The notes under the pieces were generated by a model. The model was not told the origin of the DNA, did not search any database, and saw only the letters and a program-made list of their open reading frames with translations. The translations under genes and the position numbers were made by a program. Positions 15,215 through 23,453 of a stretch of DNA of 64,000 nt are shown here, in pieces (position 1 is the stretch's first letter; each line of letters opens with the position of its first letter). Source of the stretch: an archaeon (GTDB taxonomy: Archaea > Aenigmatarchaeota > Aenigmatarchaeia > GW2011-AR5); contig JANQNA010000001.1 of the NCBI GenBank assembly GCA_028279825.1, positions 57,681 to 121,680 on the forward strand. Direction: 5' to 3'.

Positions 15215-15649
15215 GTGGTAAAGTGTCCTTTCTGTACCGGAGAAACAAAAGTTGTTGACAAGAGAGACGGAGAGGATAATACAAGAAGGCGCCGTGAGTG
15301 TGACAGTTGCGAAAAAAGATTTACAACTTATGAACGTCCCAGCGTGAATCTGATGGTTGTAAAGAAAGACGGTACGCGTGAAGCGTATGATAGAGACAAG
15401 GTAAAGAGCGGTATTCTAAGGGCATGTGAAAAGCGGCCTGTATCTGCAGAAGACGTGGAAAAGGCCCTCAACAACGTGGAAAAAGCTATTCTGGACACGG
15501 ACGAGGTAGCAAGCACGAAGGTTGGCGACAAGGTTATGAGGGAACTAAAAAAGCTCGACAAGGTGGCTTACATAAGATTTGCTTCTGTATACCGTGAGTT
15601 TGATGATATTTCTTCATTCGAGAAGGAAGTAAAATTGTTGAAGCAGTGA
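15215..15649 (+). CDS. nrdR: Transcriptional repressor NrdR
   Basis: 144 residues with a GTG start 5 bases after an SD (ggggtg). The N-terminal zinc ribbon is M-V-K-C-P-F-C near 1-7 paired with CDSCEKRFTTYER near 31-43. An ATP-cone follows (about 47-137): VVKKDGTREAYDRDKVKSGILRACEKRPVS...DKVAYIRFASVYREF. NrdR senses ATP/dATP and represses ribonucleotide reductase genes; this copy precedes nrdJ by 9 bases. NrdR is nearly universal in bacteria but sporadic in archaea. The matching box pair in its own promoter supports a working circuit. Confidence 0.95.
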   Translation: MVKCPFCTGETKVVDKRDGEDNTRRRRECDSCEKRFTTYERPSVNLMVVKKDGTREAYDRDKVKSGILRACEKRPVSAEDVEKALNNVEKAILDTDEVASTKVGDKVMRELKKLDKVAYIRFASVYREFDDISSFEKEVKLLKQ

Positions 15650-15658
15650 GGTGAAGTA

Positions 15659-17920
15659 ATGAGTAAAATAAAAAAGCGTGACGGACGGATTGTGGATTTT
15701 GATCAGGCAAAGATAACAGGAGCTATATTCAAGACTATAGTTGCTATGGGCGGTACCGACAAGAAACTTGCAGAAAGACTTACAGAAAAGGTTGTGAAGG
15801 CAATAGAGAAGGAAATAAAGGAGGAAGTGCCAACTGTCGAGGGTGTACAGGACATTGTTGAGAAGATACTGATAGAAGAAGGCGAGGCCAAGATTGCAAA
15901 GGCTTATATCCTGTATAGAAACGAAAGGACAAAACTCAGGGAAATAAAGAAGACCATACCCCAGCACGTTAAGTATCTGGCCAGCCAGTCAAAAAAATAT
16001 TTCCGGAATCCCCTGTCAGAGTTTGTGTATTACAGGTCTTATTCAAGATGGATAGAAAGTGAGGGACGAAGAGAAACATGGATAGAGACGGTAAACAGGT
16101 ACATGGACTTCATGAAGGAGAATATCGGAGACAATCTAACAGAACAGGAATATGAAGAACTGAGAGATTCTATATTAAACCAGCGGGTTATGCCCTCCAT
16201 GAGGCTTCTCTGGAGTGCAGGTAATGCGGCACGTGTAAACAACGTATCTGCCTACAACTGTTCCTACGTGGCACCTTCCAAGCTGGAGGATTTTGCTGAA
16301 ATAATGTACCTGTCCATGTGCGGATGCGGCGTGGGATTTTCTGTGGAAAGCCAAACTGTACAACAATTGCCGCTGATAAAAAGACAGAAAGGCGAGAAAC
16401 TTGAAACATACGTGATTGCTGACGATAAAGAAGGGTGGTGTGACGCCCTCACAATCGGATTAAAAACATGGTACGCCGGAAAAGATATTGATTTTGATTA
16501 CTCCAAGATAAGACCGGCAGGTTCCAGACTGCGCACCATGGGAGGAATGAGTTCCGGGCCACAGCCCCTGAAGTCTTTATTGGATTTTGCAAGAAGAAAA
16601 ATACTCTCCAGGCAGGGCAAAAGACTGTCTAACCTGGAAGTGCACGACATAATCTGCAAACTAGGCGAAGTCGTCGTCATGGGCGGTGTAAGAAGAACTG
16701 CCCTGATATCTTTGTCGGATCTTGACGATGAGGGTATGAGAGGTGCAAAAAGCGGACAATTCTTCATGATGGAGCCGCAAAGATCAATGTCCAACAACTC
16801 GGCTGTGTACCTAGAAAAACCCAATGCCACAGATTTTCTTGACGAGTGGAATGCCCTGGTAAAGAGTGGCACAGGTGAAAGAGGAATATTTAACAGGGGC
16901 AGCTTACAAAAACAAATACCTAAAAGAAGATGGAAAATGATGGATGACAACAGGGAAACTGTCGGCGTCAATCCATGCGGAGAAATAATCCTTAGATCAA
17001 AACAATTCTGCAACCTCAGCGAAGTTGTCTGCAGAGTGGATGACACAGAAGAGACTTTGTTAAAAAAGGTGAGACTGGCTGCAATACTCGGGACTTACCA
17101 GTCGATGCTTACAAACTTTCCTTATCTGTCCAAAGACTGGAAGAAAAACTGTGACGAGGAACGACTTCTTGGCGTGTCTCTTACAGGCCAGTGGGACTGT
17201 CCTGCAGTGAGAGATCCTTCTGTGTTGCGGAAGTTAAAGGAGGAGGCAATGAAGACAAACGAGGAGTACTCGGAACGTTTCGATATAAGACCTTCAATGG
17301 CAGTCACATGCGTGAAGCCATCCGGTACTGTGTCACAGCTTGTTGATTCCGCATCCGGTATGCACCCGAGGCATTCAAAATATTATATAAGAAGGGTAAG
17401 AATAGCCGCGCATGACCCGCTGTTTAGGATGCTGAAAGACCAGAAACTGCCGTACAAGCCGGAAGTGGGCCAGTCCAGAGATACAGCATCCACATACGTT
17501 GTCGAATTTCCCATAAAATCCCCTGAAGGAGCAGTGCTGAAGAATGATATAGCAGCCTTGGAGCAGCTGGACCACTGGAAAATGCTGAAAGAAAGTTATT
17601 GCGAGCACAATCCTTCTGTTACCATATCCATTGGTGCAGATGAATGGCTGGAATCTGCAAACTGGGTCTACAAGAACTGGGATATAATAGGAGGCCTTGC
17701 TTTTCTGCCCAGGGATGAGAACATGTATGAACTCGCCCCATACGAGGAAATAACAGAAGAGCAATACAACGAGATTATTTCAAAGATACCTCACATAGAA
17801 TTTGCAAATATACTGTTGTATGAGAATGATGATACGACACAGGGATCAAAGGAATTGGCTTGTACAGGCGGCGTATGCGAGTTCATACCTGAAGGTGTTG
17901 AAGCTGTAGTAACGAGTTGA
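15659..17920 (+). CDS. nrdJ: Adenosylcobalamin-dependent ribonucleotide reductase (class II)
   Basis: 753 residues. Reduces ribonucleotides to deoxyribonucleotides using a B12-generated thiyl radical. An N-terminal ATP-cone (1-95: KIKKRDGRIVDFDQAKITGAIF...AYILYRNER) should give dATP regulation. The barrel follows: YNCSYVAPSKLEDFAEIMYLSMCGCGVGFSVE (first redox Cys region), VGVNPCGEIIL (finger-loop Cys and the N-C-E triad), MAVTCVKPSGTVSQL and a C-terminal Cys region ELACTGGVCEF. The layout is that of monomeric RTPR-type NrdJ. An aggtgaag SD precedes the ATG. No intein or frameshift is seen. The cobalamin adenosyltransferase 450 bases downstream supplies its cofactor. Confidence 0.95.
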   Translation: MSKIKKRDGRIVDFDQAKITGAIFKTIVAMGGTDKKLAERLTEKVVKAIEKEIKEEVPTVEGVQDIVEKILIEEGEAKIAKAYILYRNERTKLREIKKTIPQHVKYLASQSKKYFRNPLSEFVYYRSYSRWIESEGRRETWIETVNRYMDFMKENIGDNLTEQEYEELRDSILNQRVMPSMRLLWSAGNAARVNNVSAYNCSYVAPSKLEDFAEIMYLSMCGCGVGFSVESQTVQQLPLIKRQKGEKLETYVIADDKEGWCDALTIGLKTWYAGKDIDFDYSKIRPAGSRLRTMGGMSSGPQPLKSLLDFARRKILSRQGKRLSNLEVHDIICKLGEVVVMGGVRRTALISLSDLDDEGMRGAKSGQFFMMEPQRSMSNNSAVYLEKPNATDFLDEWNALVKSGTGERGIFNRGSLQKQIPKRRWKMMDDNRETVGVNPCGEIILRSKQFCNLSEVVCRVDDTEETLLKKVRLAAILGTYQSMLTNFPYLSKDWKKNCDEERLLGVSLTGQWDCPAVRDPSVLRKLKEEAMKTNEEYSERFDIRPSMAVTCVKPSGTVSQLVDSASGMHPRHSKYYIRRVRIAAHDPLFRMLKDQKLPYKPEVGQSRDTASTYVVEFPIKSPEGAVLKNDIAALEQLDHWKMLKESYCEHNPSVTISIGADEWLESANWVYKNWDIIGGLAFLPRDENMYELAPYEEITEEQYNEIISKIPHIEFANILLYENDDTTQGSKELACTGGVCEFIPEGVEAVVTS

Positions 17921-17924
17921 TAAT

Positions 17925-18329
17925 ATGGAACTGCAAGTTGGCGTCAAGATTTTGCTCAGCAACGGTGAAGACAAGTTTCTTCTTCTTAAGAGATCTGCTG
18001 ATAAATACCCGGAAGTCGGTGCAAGATGGGATATAGTCGGCGGGCGCATAAATCCAGGCCAGTCTTTATTGGAAAACCTGAAAAGGGAAATAAAAGAAGA
18101 GACTAAACTGGATTTAACAATAGAACCTAACCTGGTAGCAGCCCAGGATATACTCAGGGTAGAGGGCAGGCACGTTGTTCGCCTGACATATACAGGTGAG
18201 ATAAAGGGTGTACCGGAACTTGACGAGGATCATTCAGAGTACGGATGGTTTTCTTTAGAGGAAATAAAGCAGATAGAGAATCTGGATATATATCTCAAAG
18301 ACCTTATTGATGCTGGATTGATCAAATAA
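17925..18329 (+). CDS. Nudix hydrolase
   Basis: 134 residues, 4 bases after nrdJ. VGVKILLSNGEDKFLLLKRSADKYPEVGARWDIVGGRINPGQSLLENLKREIKEET contains the Nudix box, with R-E-I-K-E-E as metal ligands; the usual upstream Glu of the box is replaced (GQS). Nudix enzymes hydrolyse nucleoside diphosphates linked to another group. In this operon a role in cleaning up dNTPs or oxidised nucleotides is likely, but the sequence does not fix the substrate. Confidence 0.85.
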   Translation: MELQVGVKILLSNGEDKFLLLKRSADKYPEVGARWDIVGGRINPGQSLLENLKREIKEETKLDLTIEPNLVAAQDILRVEGRHVVRLTYTGEIKGVPELDEDHSEYGWFSLEEIKQIENLDIYLKDLIDAGLIK

Positions 18330-18365
18330 AACTGCACTTTTATTCCTTTGCAATATACTGATAGC

Positions 18366-18908
18366 ATGAACGACCAACAGCCGAAGAAATGGCCAGGGGA
18401 TGCGGGAAAGACGCGCATGTTAGGTGTACATGAGTTAGACAAGGATTCATTGTCTATAGAGGCAACGGGATCAGTCGACGAGCTTAATTCTTTTGTCGGG
18501 TTAGCAATAGACAAGATTGAGAATGCTGTAATGGTTGACATACTGAAGGACATACAAAATGATCTTTTTACTATAGGAGCTGAACTGGCAGGATCACCCA
18601 GAAGAGACGATAAGTCAACTCATCTGGAGGCTTCTCATGTGGTGAGGCTGGAAGAACATATCCACAGACTTGATCATACACTAAAACCTCTGGACAAATT
18701 TATTCTGCCGGGCGGAACAGCTGACGCTGCACTGTTGCATGTAGCAAGATCTGTATGCAGGCGCGCAGAAAGACGGGTAATCTCGTTGAAAAAGGAGAAA
18801 ATCGTAAATGACGACATAATCAAGTATCTTAACAGATTGTCTTATTTGTTCTTCCTCTTTGCAAGACAGATCAACGAGGGAGAGGGTGTCAGTGAACAGA
18901 AGTGGTGA
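18366..18908 (+). CDS. ATP:cob(I)alamin adenosyltransferase (PduO type)
   Basis: 180 residues from ATG 18366. Adds the adenosyl group to cob(I)alamin, making the AdoCbl that NrdJ needs. Signature motifs are G-D-A-G-K-T-R-M-L near 18-26 (ATP loop), GSVDELNSFVGLA, FILPGG and VARSVCRRAERRVISL with the catalytic Arg/Glu cluster. It is located 450 bases after nrdJ on the same strand, so cofactor supply and use are linked. A TATA-like caatatac about 10-20 bases upstream may give it its own transcript. Confidence 0.93.
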   Translation: MNDQQPKKWPGDAGKTRMLGVHELDKDSLSIEATGSVDELNSFVGLAIDKIENAVMVDILKDIQNDLFTIGAELAGSPRRDDKSTHLEASHVVRLEEHIHRLDHTLKPLDKFILPGGTADAALLHVARSVCRRAERRVISLKKEKIVNDDIIKYLNRLSYLFFLFARQINEGEGVSEQKW

Positions 18909-19122
18909 ATTCCGGGCGTACATGGAAATAGCACAGGATGCAGTGACAATCGGGAATTCCCTCCTTTTTGAAGGAGAAAGAGGAAAAGCCGGACAGGCCT
19001 TTAGGGTTGCAATAGAACTTTACACGGATGTGGCAGATCACTATAAGGAAAGTGATGATGCTATAAATTTTCAGGCTAGGATTCTTCGCGAACAGTTATT
19101 AGAAAAAATGGGTTGGTTGTAA
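18892..19122 (+). CDS. Small helical protein, TPR/MIT-like
   Basis: 76 residues from GTG 18892 (MNRSGEFRAYMEIAQDAV), with SD gagggtg just upstream. The frame overlaps the adenosyltransferase 3' end by 17 bases. It is entirely helical: YMEIAQDAVTIGNSLLFEGERGKAGQAFRVAIELYTDVADHYKESDDAINFQARILREQLLEKM. The spacing A-x3-G-x-L-x3-G-x3-A-x3-[FY]-x-x-A is like a TPR or MIT hairpin. It is probably an adaptor. No catalytic residues are visible. Its stop overlaps the ATG of the next gene (TAATG). Confidence 0.65.
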   Translation: MNRSGEFRAYMEIAQDAVTIGNSLLFEGERGKAGQAFRVAIELYTDVADHYKESDDAINFQARILREQLLEKMGWL

Positions 19123-19385
19123 TGGAAATAAAACATGAAGCCGGTAAATTCTCTGTCGAAGAAGATGAAGCAGAAGCTGTTTTGCTGTATAGGCAGGAGG
19201 GTAATGTAATAGATATTTACCATACGTTTACGCCTGAAAAACTAAGAGGCAGAGGTATAGCCGGAAAACTCGCGGAAGCTGCATTTGAATATGCCAAGAA
19301 AAACAATCTGAAAGTTATACCGACATGCCCTTACATTCCAAAGTTCCTGGAGACCCATCCTGAGTGGAAAAAAGTCGTAAAGTAA
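19122..19385 (+). CDS. GNAT-like small acetyltransferase (YidJ/GCN5-related)
   Basis: 87 residues. EIKHEAGKFSVEEDEAEAVLLYRQEGNVIDIYHTFTPEKLRGRGIAGKLAEAAFEYAKKNNLKVIPTCPYIPKFLETHPEW matches the short 'GCN5-related N-acetyltransferase' family with the acetyl-CoA loop R-G-R-G-I-A and the conserved Cys-Pro-[YF] segment. Substrates are unknown. ATG overlaps the preceding stop, so it is last in the nrdR-nrdJ run. Confidence 0.85.
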   Translation: MEIKHEAGKFSVEEDEAEAVLLYRQEGNVIDIYHTFTPEKLRGRGIAGKLAEAAFEYAKKNNLKVIPTCPYIPKFLETHPEWKKVVK

Positions 19386-19416
19386 ATATTTATACTCTTT
19401 TTATCAGAGTTATAGT

Positions 19417-19677
19417 ATGGCTAAAAGAAAAACAAGAAGAGTAAAATCAAGAAGGCCAGCAAGGAGAACAACTAGAAGGCCTGTTAGATCTGTGAGATCA
19501 CTGGCAACAAGGCCTGTAAAGACAAAGCCTAGAGACAATTCAACGGGCGGAATGTTGTTTGTTGGTTTTCTGGTACTGGGAATAGCAGCCGGTATTTACT
19601 ACAACCAGACATCTATCGGTGCTCTAGTCGGATTGGCACTTGGTTTCATAGCAATGGCTATTGCTGGTAAGAAATAA
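19417..19677 (+). CDS. Small membrane protein with Arg-rich N-terminus
   Basis: 86 residues. Residues 1-40 are extremely basic (MAKRKTRRVKSRRPARRTTRRPV and more), followed by two transmembrane helices (about 45-61 and 65-84). The basic arm should stay in the cytoplasm and could bind nucleic acid or acidic lipids. A TATA-like atttatact lies about 25 bases upstream. It is convergent with a protein that shares the same N-terminal style (MAKKKLRRVNR). No family recognised. Confidence 0.65.
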   Translation: MAKRKTRRVKSRRPARRTTRRPVRSVRSLATRPVKTKPRDNSTGGMLFVGFLVLGIAAGIYYNQTSIGALVGLALGFIAMAIAGKK

Positions 19678-19920
19678 TCATTTGTGCTTGCTTGTGAAAT
19701 ATCCAAGCATAATCCCAAGTAGTGCCATAAAACCCAGAACTGGTACTATTACCCATGCACTTTCTTTCATTAATACGCCTATGGCTATTATCATGACAAG
19801 TGTAGTTGCACCTATGGCTCCTGCAATACCTGTGTAATCCTTGCACTTCTTTGGGCATACGGCCGGACATGCCTTATCGGCATAAACTCTATTAACTCTC
19901 CGGAGTTTTTTCTTTGCCAT
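19678..19920 (-). CDS. Small membrane protein with Cys motif
   Basis: 80 residues from ATG 19920. A basic N-terminus (MAKKKLRRVNRVYADK) leads to a Cys cluster (CPAVCPKKC) and two transmembrane helices (about 37-55 and 58-75). It ends convergently directly against the preceding gene, with zero bases between the stops. The similar starts and the two-helix layout suggest the two are distant relatives or partners. The Cys cluster faces the cytoplasm if the positive-inside rule holds. Confidence 0.6.
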   Translation of the reverse strand: MAKKKLRRVNRVYADKACPAVCPKKCKDYTGIAGAIGATTLVMIIAIGVLMKESAWVIVPVLGFMALLGIMLGYFTSKHK

Positions 19921-19944
19921 ATAAGATACTTGCACTGGCGATAC

Positions 19945-20625
19945 TTAAAACTTGAAATCGTCTGAAAAACCTATTCCAAAAGTAAATGAATCCTTAAATG
20001 GATCATCATTATAAGACCCTGCGTTATACCGGGCAGATACGTGGAACTTTCCTTTTCTGAATTTGACCGTGTAAGTTATATTGCTTGGGCACCCTGTTTT
20101 ATCAAAAACTCCTCTAAGACAACCTACTCCGAGGTGCTGAACAATATCCATATTCTTACCAAGCGGTATTTTTTCCGATACTGATGCTGTGAAGAGTGTT
20201 CCGCCATGACTTAGTAAATGCTGAAATCCTCCACTAAAGGTGAGAGAATCCTCATGCAAACCATCTGCTTTACGTGATGCACCTGCCACAAGGCCTGTCA
20301 TATCCATGCCGCTGTCGTAAAATTTCCACCACTCAAGACCTGTGCTTAAATCGAAACCCCCGTATGAACCTGAAAGATGAAACCCTCTGTCGAATTCATT
20401 CACACGTCTGTCTTTGGAATCATAAACGCCAAAACCAGCTATATCAAGACCGTGGCACTTTAATCTGGCCCTGACCTGCGCCACAGGATCTTCAAACGGC
20501 GTCATACCTGCCGGATGTCTTTGTTCATTTGCAGCATGGAGAGAATAATTGAACTCACAATTCTTGGCTTCCGCTGAACCTGCTACCAGTGCAGTACCAA
20601 GCGTTAAGGCTGTTTTGTAATTCAT
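19945..20625 (-). CDS. Secreted beta-strand-rich protein, outer-membrane-barrel-like
   Basis: 226 residues. A classical signal peptide (MNYKTALTLGTALVAGSAEA, cut after A20) precedes a beta-rich body of alternating polar and aromatic/hydrophobic residues: GFHLSGSYGGFDLSTGLEWW, GGTLFTASVSEKI, GKFHVSARYNAG and SFTFGIGFSDDFKF. The chain ends in Phe after an amphipathic strand, as bacterial outer-membrane barrels do. Four Cys could form two disulfides. I do not recognise a family. Archaea normally lack a barrel-bearing outer membrane, so this is unusual. Confidence 0.6.
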   Translation of the reverse strand: MNYKTALTLGTALVAGSAEAKNCEFNYSLHAANEQRHPAGMTPFEDPVAQVRARLKCHGLDIAGFGVYDSKDRRVNEFDRGFHLSGSYGGFDLSTGLEWWKFYDSGMDMTGLVAGASRKADGLHEDSLTFSGGFQHLLSHGGTLFTASVSEKIPLGKNMDIVQHLGVGCLRGVFDKTGCPSNITYTVKFRKGKFHVSARYNAGSYNDDPFKDSFTFGIGFSDDFKF

Positions 20626-20681
20626 GGCATTAATATAATAGAAACATATTTCAATGTTTTTTCTGCACTACGGGCTTTATT

Positions 20682-21056
20682 ATGAGTACAGTGCATAGAC
20701 GCTATATGGGTGAGACAATATACGGCATTGATTTGTCAGAAAAAATCACGCCTATAATGGTCAGGGACGCAATAATCAGGTGTTTTTTACAGGCACACAG
20801 GGAAGTTCTTGACCAGATGGATGAATTTGCCGAGTGGAAAAATGATGAAGAGCGCGACCATATGAGGAGTATTGAAGTAAAAACAATAGTCCAGACCGCG
20901 TTCAGGGAAAATGATGCAGATTTTGACAACCCGACAAAAGAGGGCCTGATAAAAGTTATTGACCATCTTGCAAAATTTGCGGCACAATTCAGGAAGCCGG
21001 AAATTATACAAAAACACTACGGTGAGATTAAAAAACTCATAGACAAATTAGAATAA
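20682..21056 (+). CDS. Unidentified small cytosolic protein
   Basis: 124 residues, all-helical after a short strand (YMGETIYGIDLSEKITPIMVRDAIIRCFLQAHREVLDQM...). One Cys, no membrane segment, and a long C-terminal helix (PEIIQKHYGEIKKLIDKLE). The pattern of a short N-terminal strand followed by four amphipathic helices resembles small archaeal conserved proteins of unknown role. It lies alone between the barrel-like gene and the PAS group and is convergent with the latter. Confidence 0.6.
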   Translation: MSTVHRRYMGETIYGIDLSEKITPIMVRDAIIRCFLQAHREVLDQMDEFAEWKNDEERDHMRSIEVKTIVQTAFRENDADFDNPTKEGLIKVIDHLAKFAAQFRKPEIIQKHYGEIKKLIDKLE

Positions 21057-21072
21057 ACTCATGGAATATTGT

Positions 21073-22335
21073 CTATTTACTTAATTTTTGTTCCAGCTGC
21101 CTTACTCTTTTCTTCAGTTCAACCATTTTCAGCTCTCTTCCGACGGACATTCTGTTTATCTTTTCAAGTTCCATGTTTTTTCTTTTCAACGTCTCCTCTG
21201 TTTTTTTACTTTCTGCTATATCCATGGAAACATTCGCAAAGAATTTGATTTTCTTTGTTTTTTCGTCAATAATCGGGAAGGTTATTGCATGAACGTCCAC
21301 AATTTTCTGTGTCTTGATGTTCAGATACTGCAGTTCTCCTTCCCATGGTTTTCCCGAGGCAAGGTTTGCAACAACTTCCTTTGTTACCTTTTCCTTGAAA
21401 TTTTCCGGTATGACTTCGGTAATATAATGTTTTTCGACTTCTTTTGGATCAATACCCAGCATCTTACCACCGGCGGCATTCAGGAAAACCATTTTTCCAT
21501 CAGGTGTTGACAGGTTCACAAGTTCTTTTGTATATCTTACAACGGATGCCAGTTTTTGCAGTTCTTCATTCATTTTTTTGCTTTCGGTTATGTTTGCATC
21601 AATTCCCCTGTATCCTGTCAGATTGCCTTTGTTGTCCAGTATCGGCACACCATTCGTAAGTAGACATATACTTTTCCCGCTCTTTGTGATGTTCCAATTT
21701 TCGAGATTTGTTATTTTTTCTTTTTTGGAAACAGTTCTCCTGAAAATATCTCCCACACGTTTTGCTTCTTCCTTTGACATAAAATTGAATGGTGTTTTTC
21801 CATTAATCTCCTCCGGTGTATAGCCAAGTATCTTCTTCGTATCACCTGCAACAAGTGTGTATTTCCCGTTATTATCGACTTCCCATATGAAATCACCTGA
21901 ACTCAATGCTATATCCATGAACCGCCTTTCGGATTCCCTCAGTTTTTTTTCTACCTTTTTTTGTTCTGTCACATCCCTTAATGCCCCTGTAATTCCTACT
22001 ATCTTACCGTTGCGGTCTCTAAGAGGACCCTCATCAACCTCAATCCATATAAGTTTGCCGTCTTTGCGTTTAGCTTCCAGTATATATGGTGGCTGTCTCT
22101 GGCCCGTTTTCATGGCTTTGACCGTTAATTTGAAACCTTTTTCGTTAACAGGATTTTTTGTTGTCAGGCTTGTCCATTTTCTTTTCATCTCTTCCTGTGT
22201 GTAACCAAAAATTCTCTTGCACTGGGGACTAACATATGTTATCACCTGGTTTGTATCGTGTATGTAGAATACTTCGTTACTGTGTTCAACTATATTCTTC
22301 AACATCCCTTCATTTTCAGAAATAACCTGCCCCAT
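21073..22335 (-). CDS. Triple-PAS sensor without kinase domain
   Basis: 420 residues, soluble. Three PAS/PAC units: about 10-130 (IVEHSNEVFYIHDTNQVITYVSPQCKRIFGYTQEEM...GITGALRDVTEQKK), 135-255 (ERRFMDIALSSGDFIWEVDNNGKYTLVAGDTKKILGYTPEEI...) and 258-380 (VVRYTKELVNLSTPDGKMVFLNAAGGKMLGIDPKEV...). The last 40 residues form a coiled coil with VGRELKMVELKKRVRQLEQKL. No HisKA, HATPase, GGDEF or other output domain follows, so signalling must pass by protein contact. The start follows the preceding gene's stop directly (TAAATG), so it is in an operon with two small helical proteins. Confidence 0.88.
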   Translation of the reverse strand: MGQVISENEGMLKNIVEHSNEVFYIHDTNQVITYVSPQCKRIFGYTQEEMKRKWTSLTTKNPVNEKGFKLTVKAMKTGQRQPPYILEAKRKDGKLIWIEVDEGPLRDRNGKIVGITGALRDVTEQKKVEKKLRESERRFMDIALSSGDFIWEVDNNGKYTLVAGDTKKILGYTPEEINGKTPFNFMSKEEAKRVGDIFRRTVSKKEKITNLENWNITKSGKSICLLTNGVPILDNKGNLTGYRGIDANITESKKMNEELQKLASVVRYTKELVNLSTPDGKMVFLNAAGGKMLGIDPKEVEKHYITEVIPENFKEKVTKEVVANLASGKPWEGELQYLNIKTQKIVDVHAITFPIIDEKTKKIKFFANVSMDIAESKKTEETLKRKNMELEKINRMSVGRELKMVELKKRVRQLEQKLSK

Positions 22336-22533
22336 TTAATCACCCTCCATGAATATAGCCAGCATCTCCCGCACGTTTTTTTCATGCCTAATTTCGTCGT
22401 TCATTATTCCTGTTATAATTTTCTTTATCTCTTTGTTTTCAATATCATTTACTATTGACTCATATTCTTTCCTCATTTCTTCCTCTACCTCAAGAGATTC
22501 TTTGAGTAGTATTTCAATATCATTATGCGTCAT
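22336..22533 (-). CDS. Half-ferritin-like two-helix protein
   Basis: 65 residues from ATG 22533 (GTG at 22542 or 22539 possible). Two long helices: NDIEILLKESLEVEEEMRKEYESIVNDIENKEIKKIITGIMNDEIRHEKNVREML. E-(x6)-Y in the first helix and E-I-R-H-E in the second are the spacing of rubrerythrin/ferritin-like diiron helices (E...E-x-x-H), but only half of a four-helix bundle is present. A dimer, or pairing with the upstream gene product, could complete the site. Overlaps the upstream gene by 11 bases and is directly followed by the triple-PAS gene. Confidence 0.65.
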   Translation of the reverse strand: MTHNDIEILLKESLEVEEEMRKEYESIVNDIENKEIKKIITGIMNDEIRHEKNVREMLAIFMEGD

Positions 22534-22753
22534 GTTCACCACTATTCAGCTTTTTGACAACGTCCTCCAACAATTTTTTGTGTCTTCTTGTGTCTTCTAT
22601 GTTTTCCTTCATCAATTTTTCTATCCGACTGAATTTTTTCTCGCCCAATGTTTTCAGCAGTTCCCAGGTTGCTTCGGAATCATACTTCAGAATAAACTCA
22701 TCTTCCCATGTTTTGGACTTCTCAAGCTCCCTGATCAATTCAGCTCTGTCCAT
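22523..22753 (-). CDS. Half-ferritin-like two-helix protein (first of the PAS operon)
   Basis: 76 residues: RELEKSKTWEDEFILKYDSEATWELLKTLGEKKFSRIEKLMKENIEDTRRHKKLLEDVVKKL. The layout is the same as in the downstream protein: E-x-x-F-x-x-x-Y in helix 1 and E-x-x-x-x-x-R-H in helix 2, so the two look like distant paralogs that could form a heteromeric four-helix bundle with a metal site. It is the first gene before the triple-PAS protein. A TATA-like catctaaatat region lies right before the start, suggesting a leaderless transcript. Metal binding is inference. Confidence 0.6.
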   Translation of the reverse strand: MDRAELIRELEKSKTWEDEFILKYDSEATWELLKTLGEKKFSRIEKLMKENIEDTRRHKKLLEDVVKKLNSGEHDA

Positions 22754-22805
22754 ATATTTAGATGTGAATGCCCACTATTTATTGGTTTTTGGCATATATT
22801 GAATT

Positions 22806-23453
22806 ATGAACATTGACAAATTCATGATTTTGTCAGGTTTGATCAGTTTTCTGATTTTTCTGATAATCGCCGTTCCACTTGGATTTTTCTACCCGGGGTA
22901 TGATCAATTTACGGATGTAATAAGCAAACAGGGTGCGGTTGACAGCCCGATAATGTTACAGACGAACATTTTGTTCTTCCTAATGGGGCTGTTTCTCCTG
23001 TTTTTTGGATTTGGTCTTTACAGGAATTATCCGAAATACCTTTCAGGGAAAATCGGGTCTGTGTTTATTATACTTACTGGTTTGAGTGCAACACTTGTGG
23101 GCTTCTTTCCCTGTGATGCGGGCTGTATTGATGTGACAATAACCGGAGAAATCCACCAGTTTGTATCTGAATTACCGACAATCCTGGCGGCAATTGGTCT
23201 TATCTTTTTTATAATTGAGGAGTTCAGAGGCGGCGGTTTCAAAAGCAAAGGCAGGAACCACTGGGCCTACATAATGATTGTTTTTATCCTGGCTGCGGTT
23301 ATTACCGGCTACATTTATCTGGAAATGGACAACATCACAAGAATGGACGGACTATTCCAGAGACTGGCTATAGGCATACCATTAGCACTTACAGCTCTTG
23401 TGTCGCTGACCCTGAAAAACTTAAAGTCCAATAAAGGCAAAGGTAAAGTATGA
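22806..23453 (+). CDS. DUF998 membrane protein
   Basis: 215 residues with six transmembrane helices. It has the DUF998 style: FYPGYDQFTDVISKQGAVDSP in the first loop, GFFPCDAGCIDVTITGEIHQFVS (two Cys and the conserved H) and the closing RMDGLFQRLAIGIPLALTALVSLTLKNLK. The family occurs in archaea and bacteria without settled function. The stop overlaps the start of the lipoprotein gene by 4 bases, so the two are coupled. Confidence 0.85.
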   Translation: MNIDKFMILSGLISFLIFLIIAVPLGFFYPGYDQFTDVISKQGAVDSPIMLQTNILFFLMGLFLLFFGFGLYRNYPKYLSGKIGSVFIILTGLSATLVGFFPCDAGCIDVTITGEIHQFVSELPTILAAIGLIFFIIEEFRGGGFKSKGRNHWAYIMIVFILAAVITGYIYLEMDNITRMDGLFQRLAIGIPLALTALVSLTLKNLKSNKGKGKV

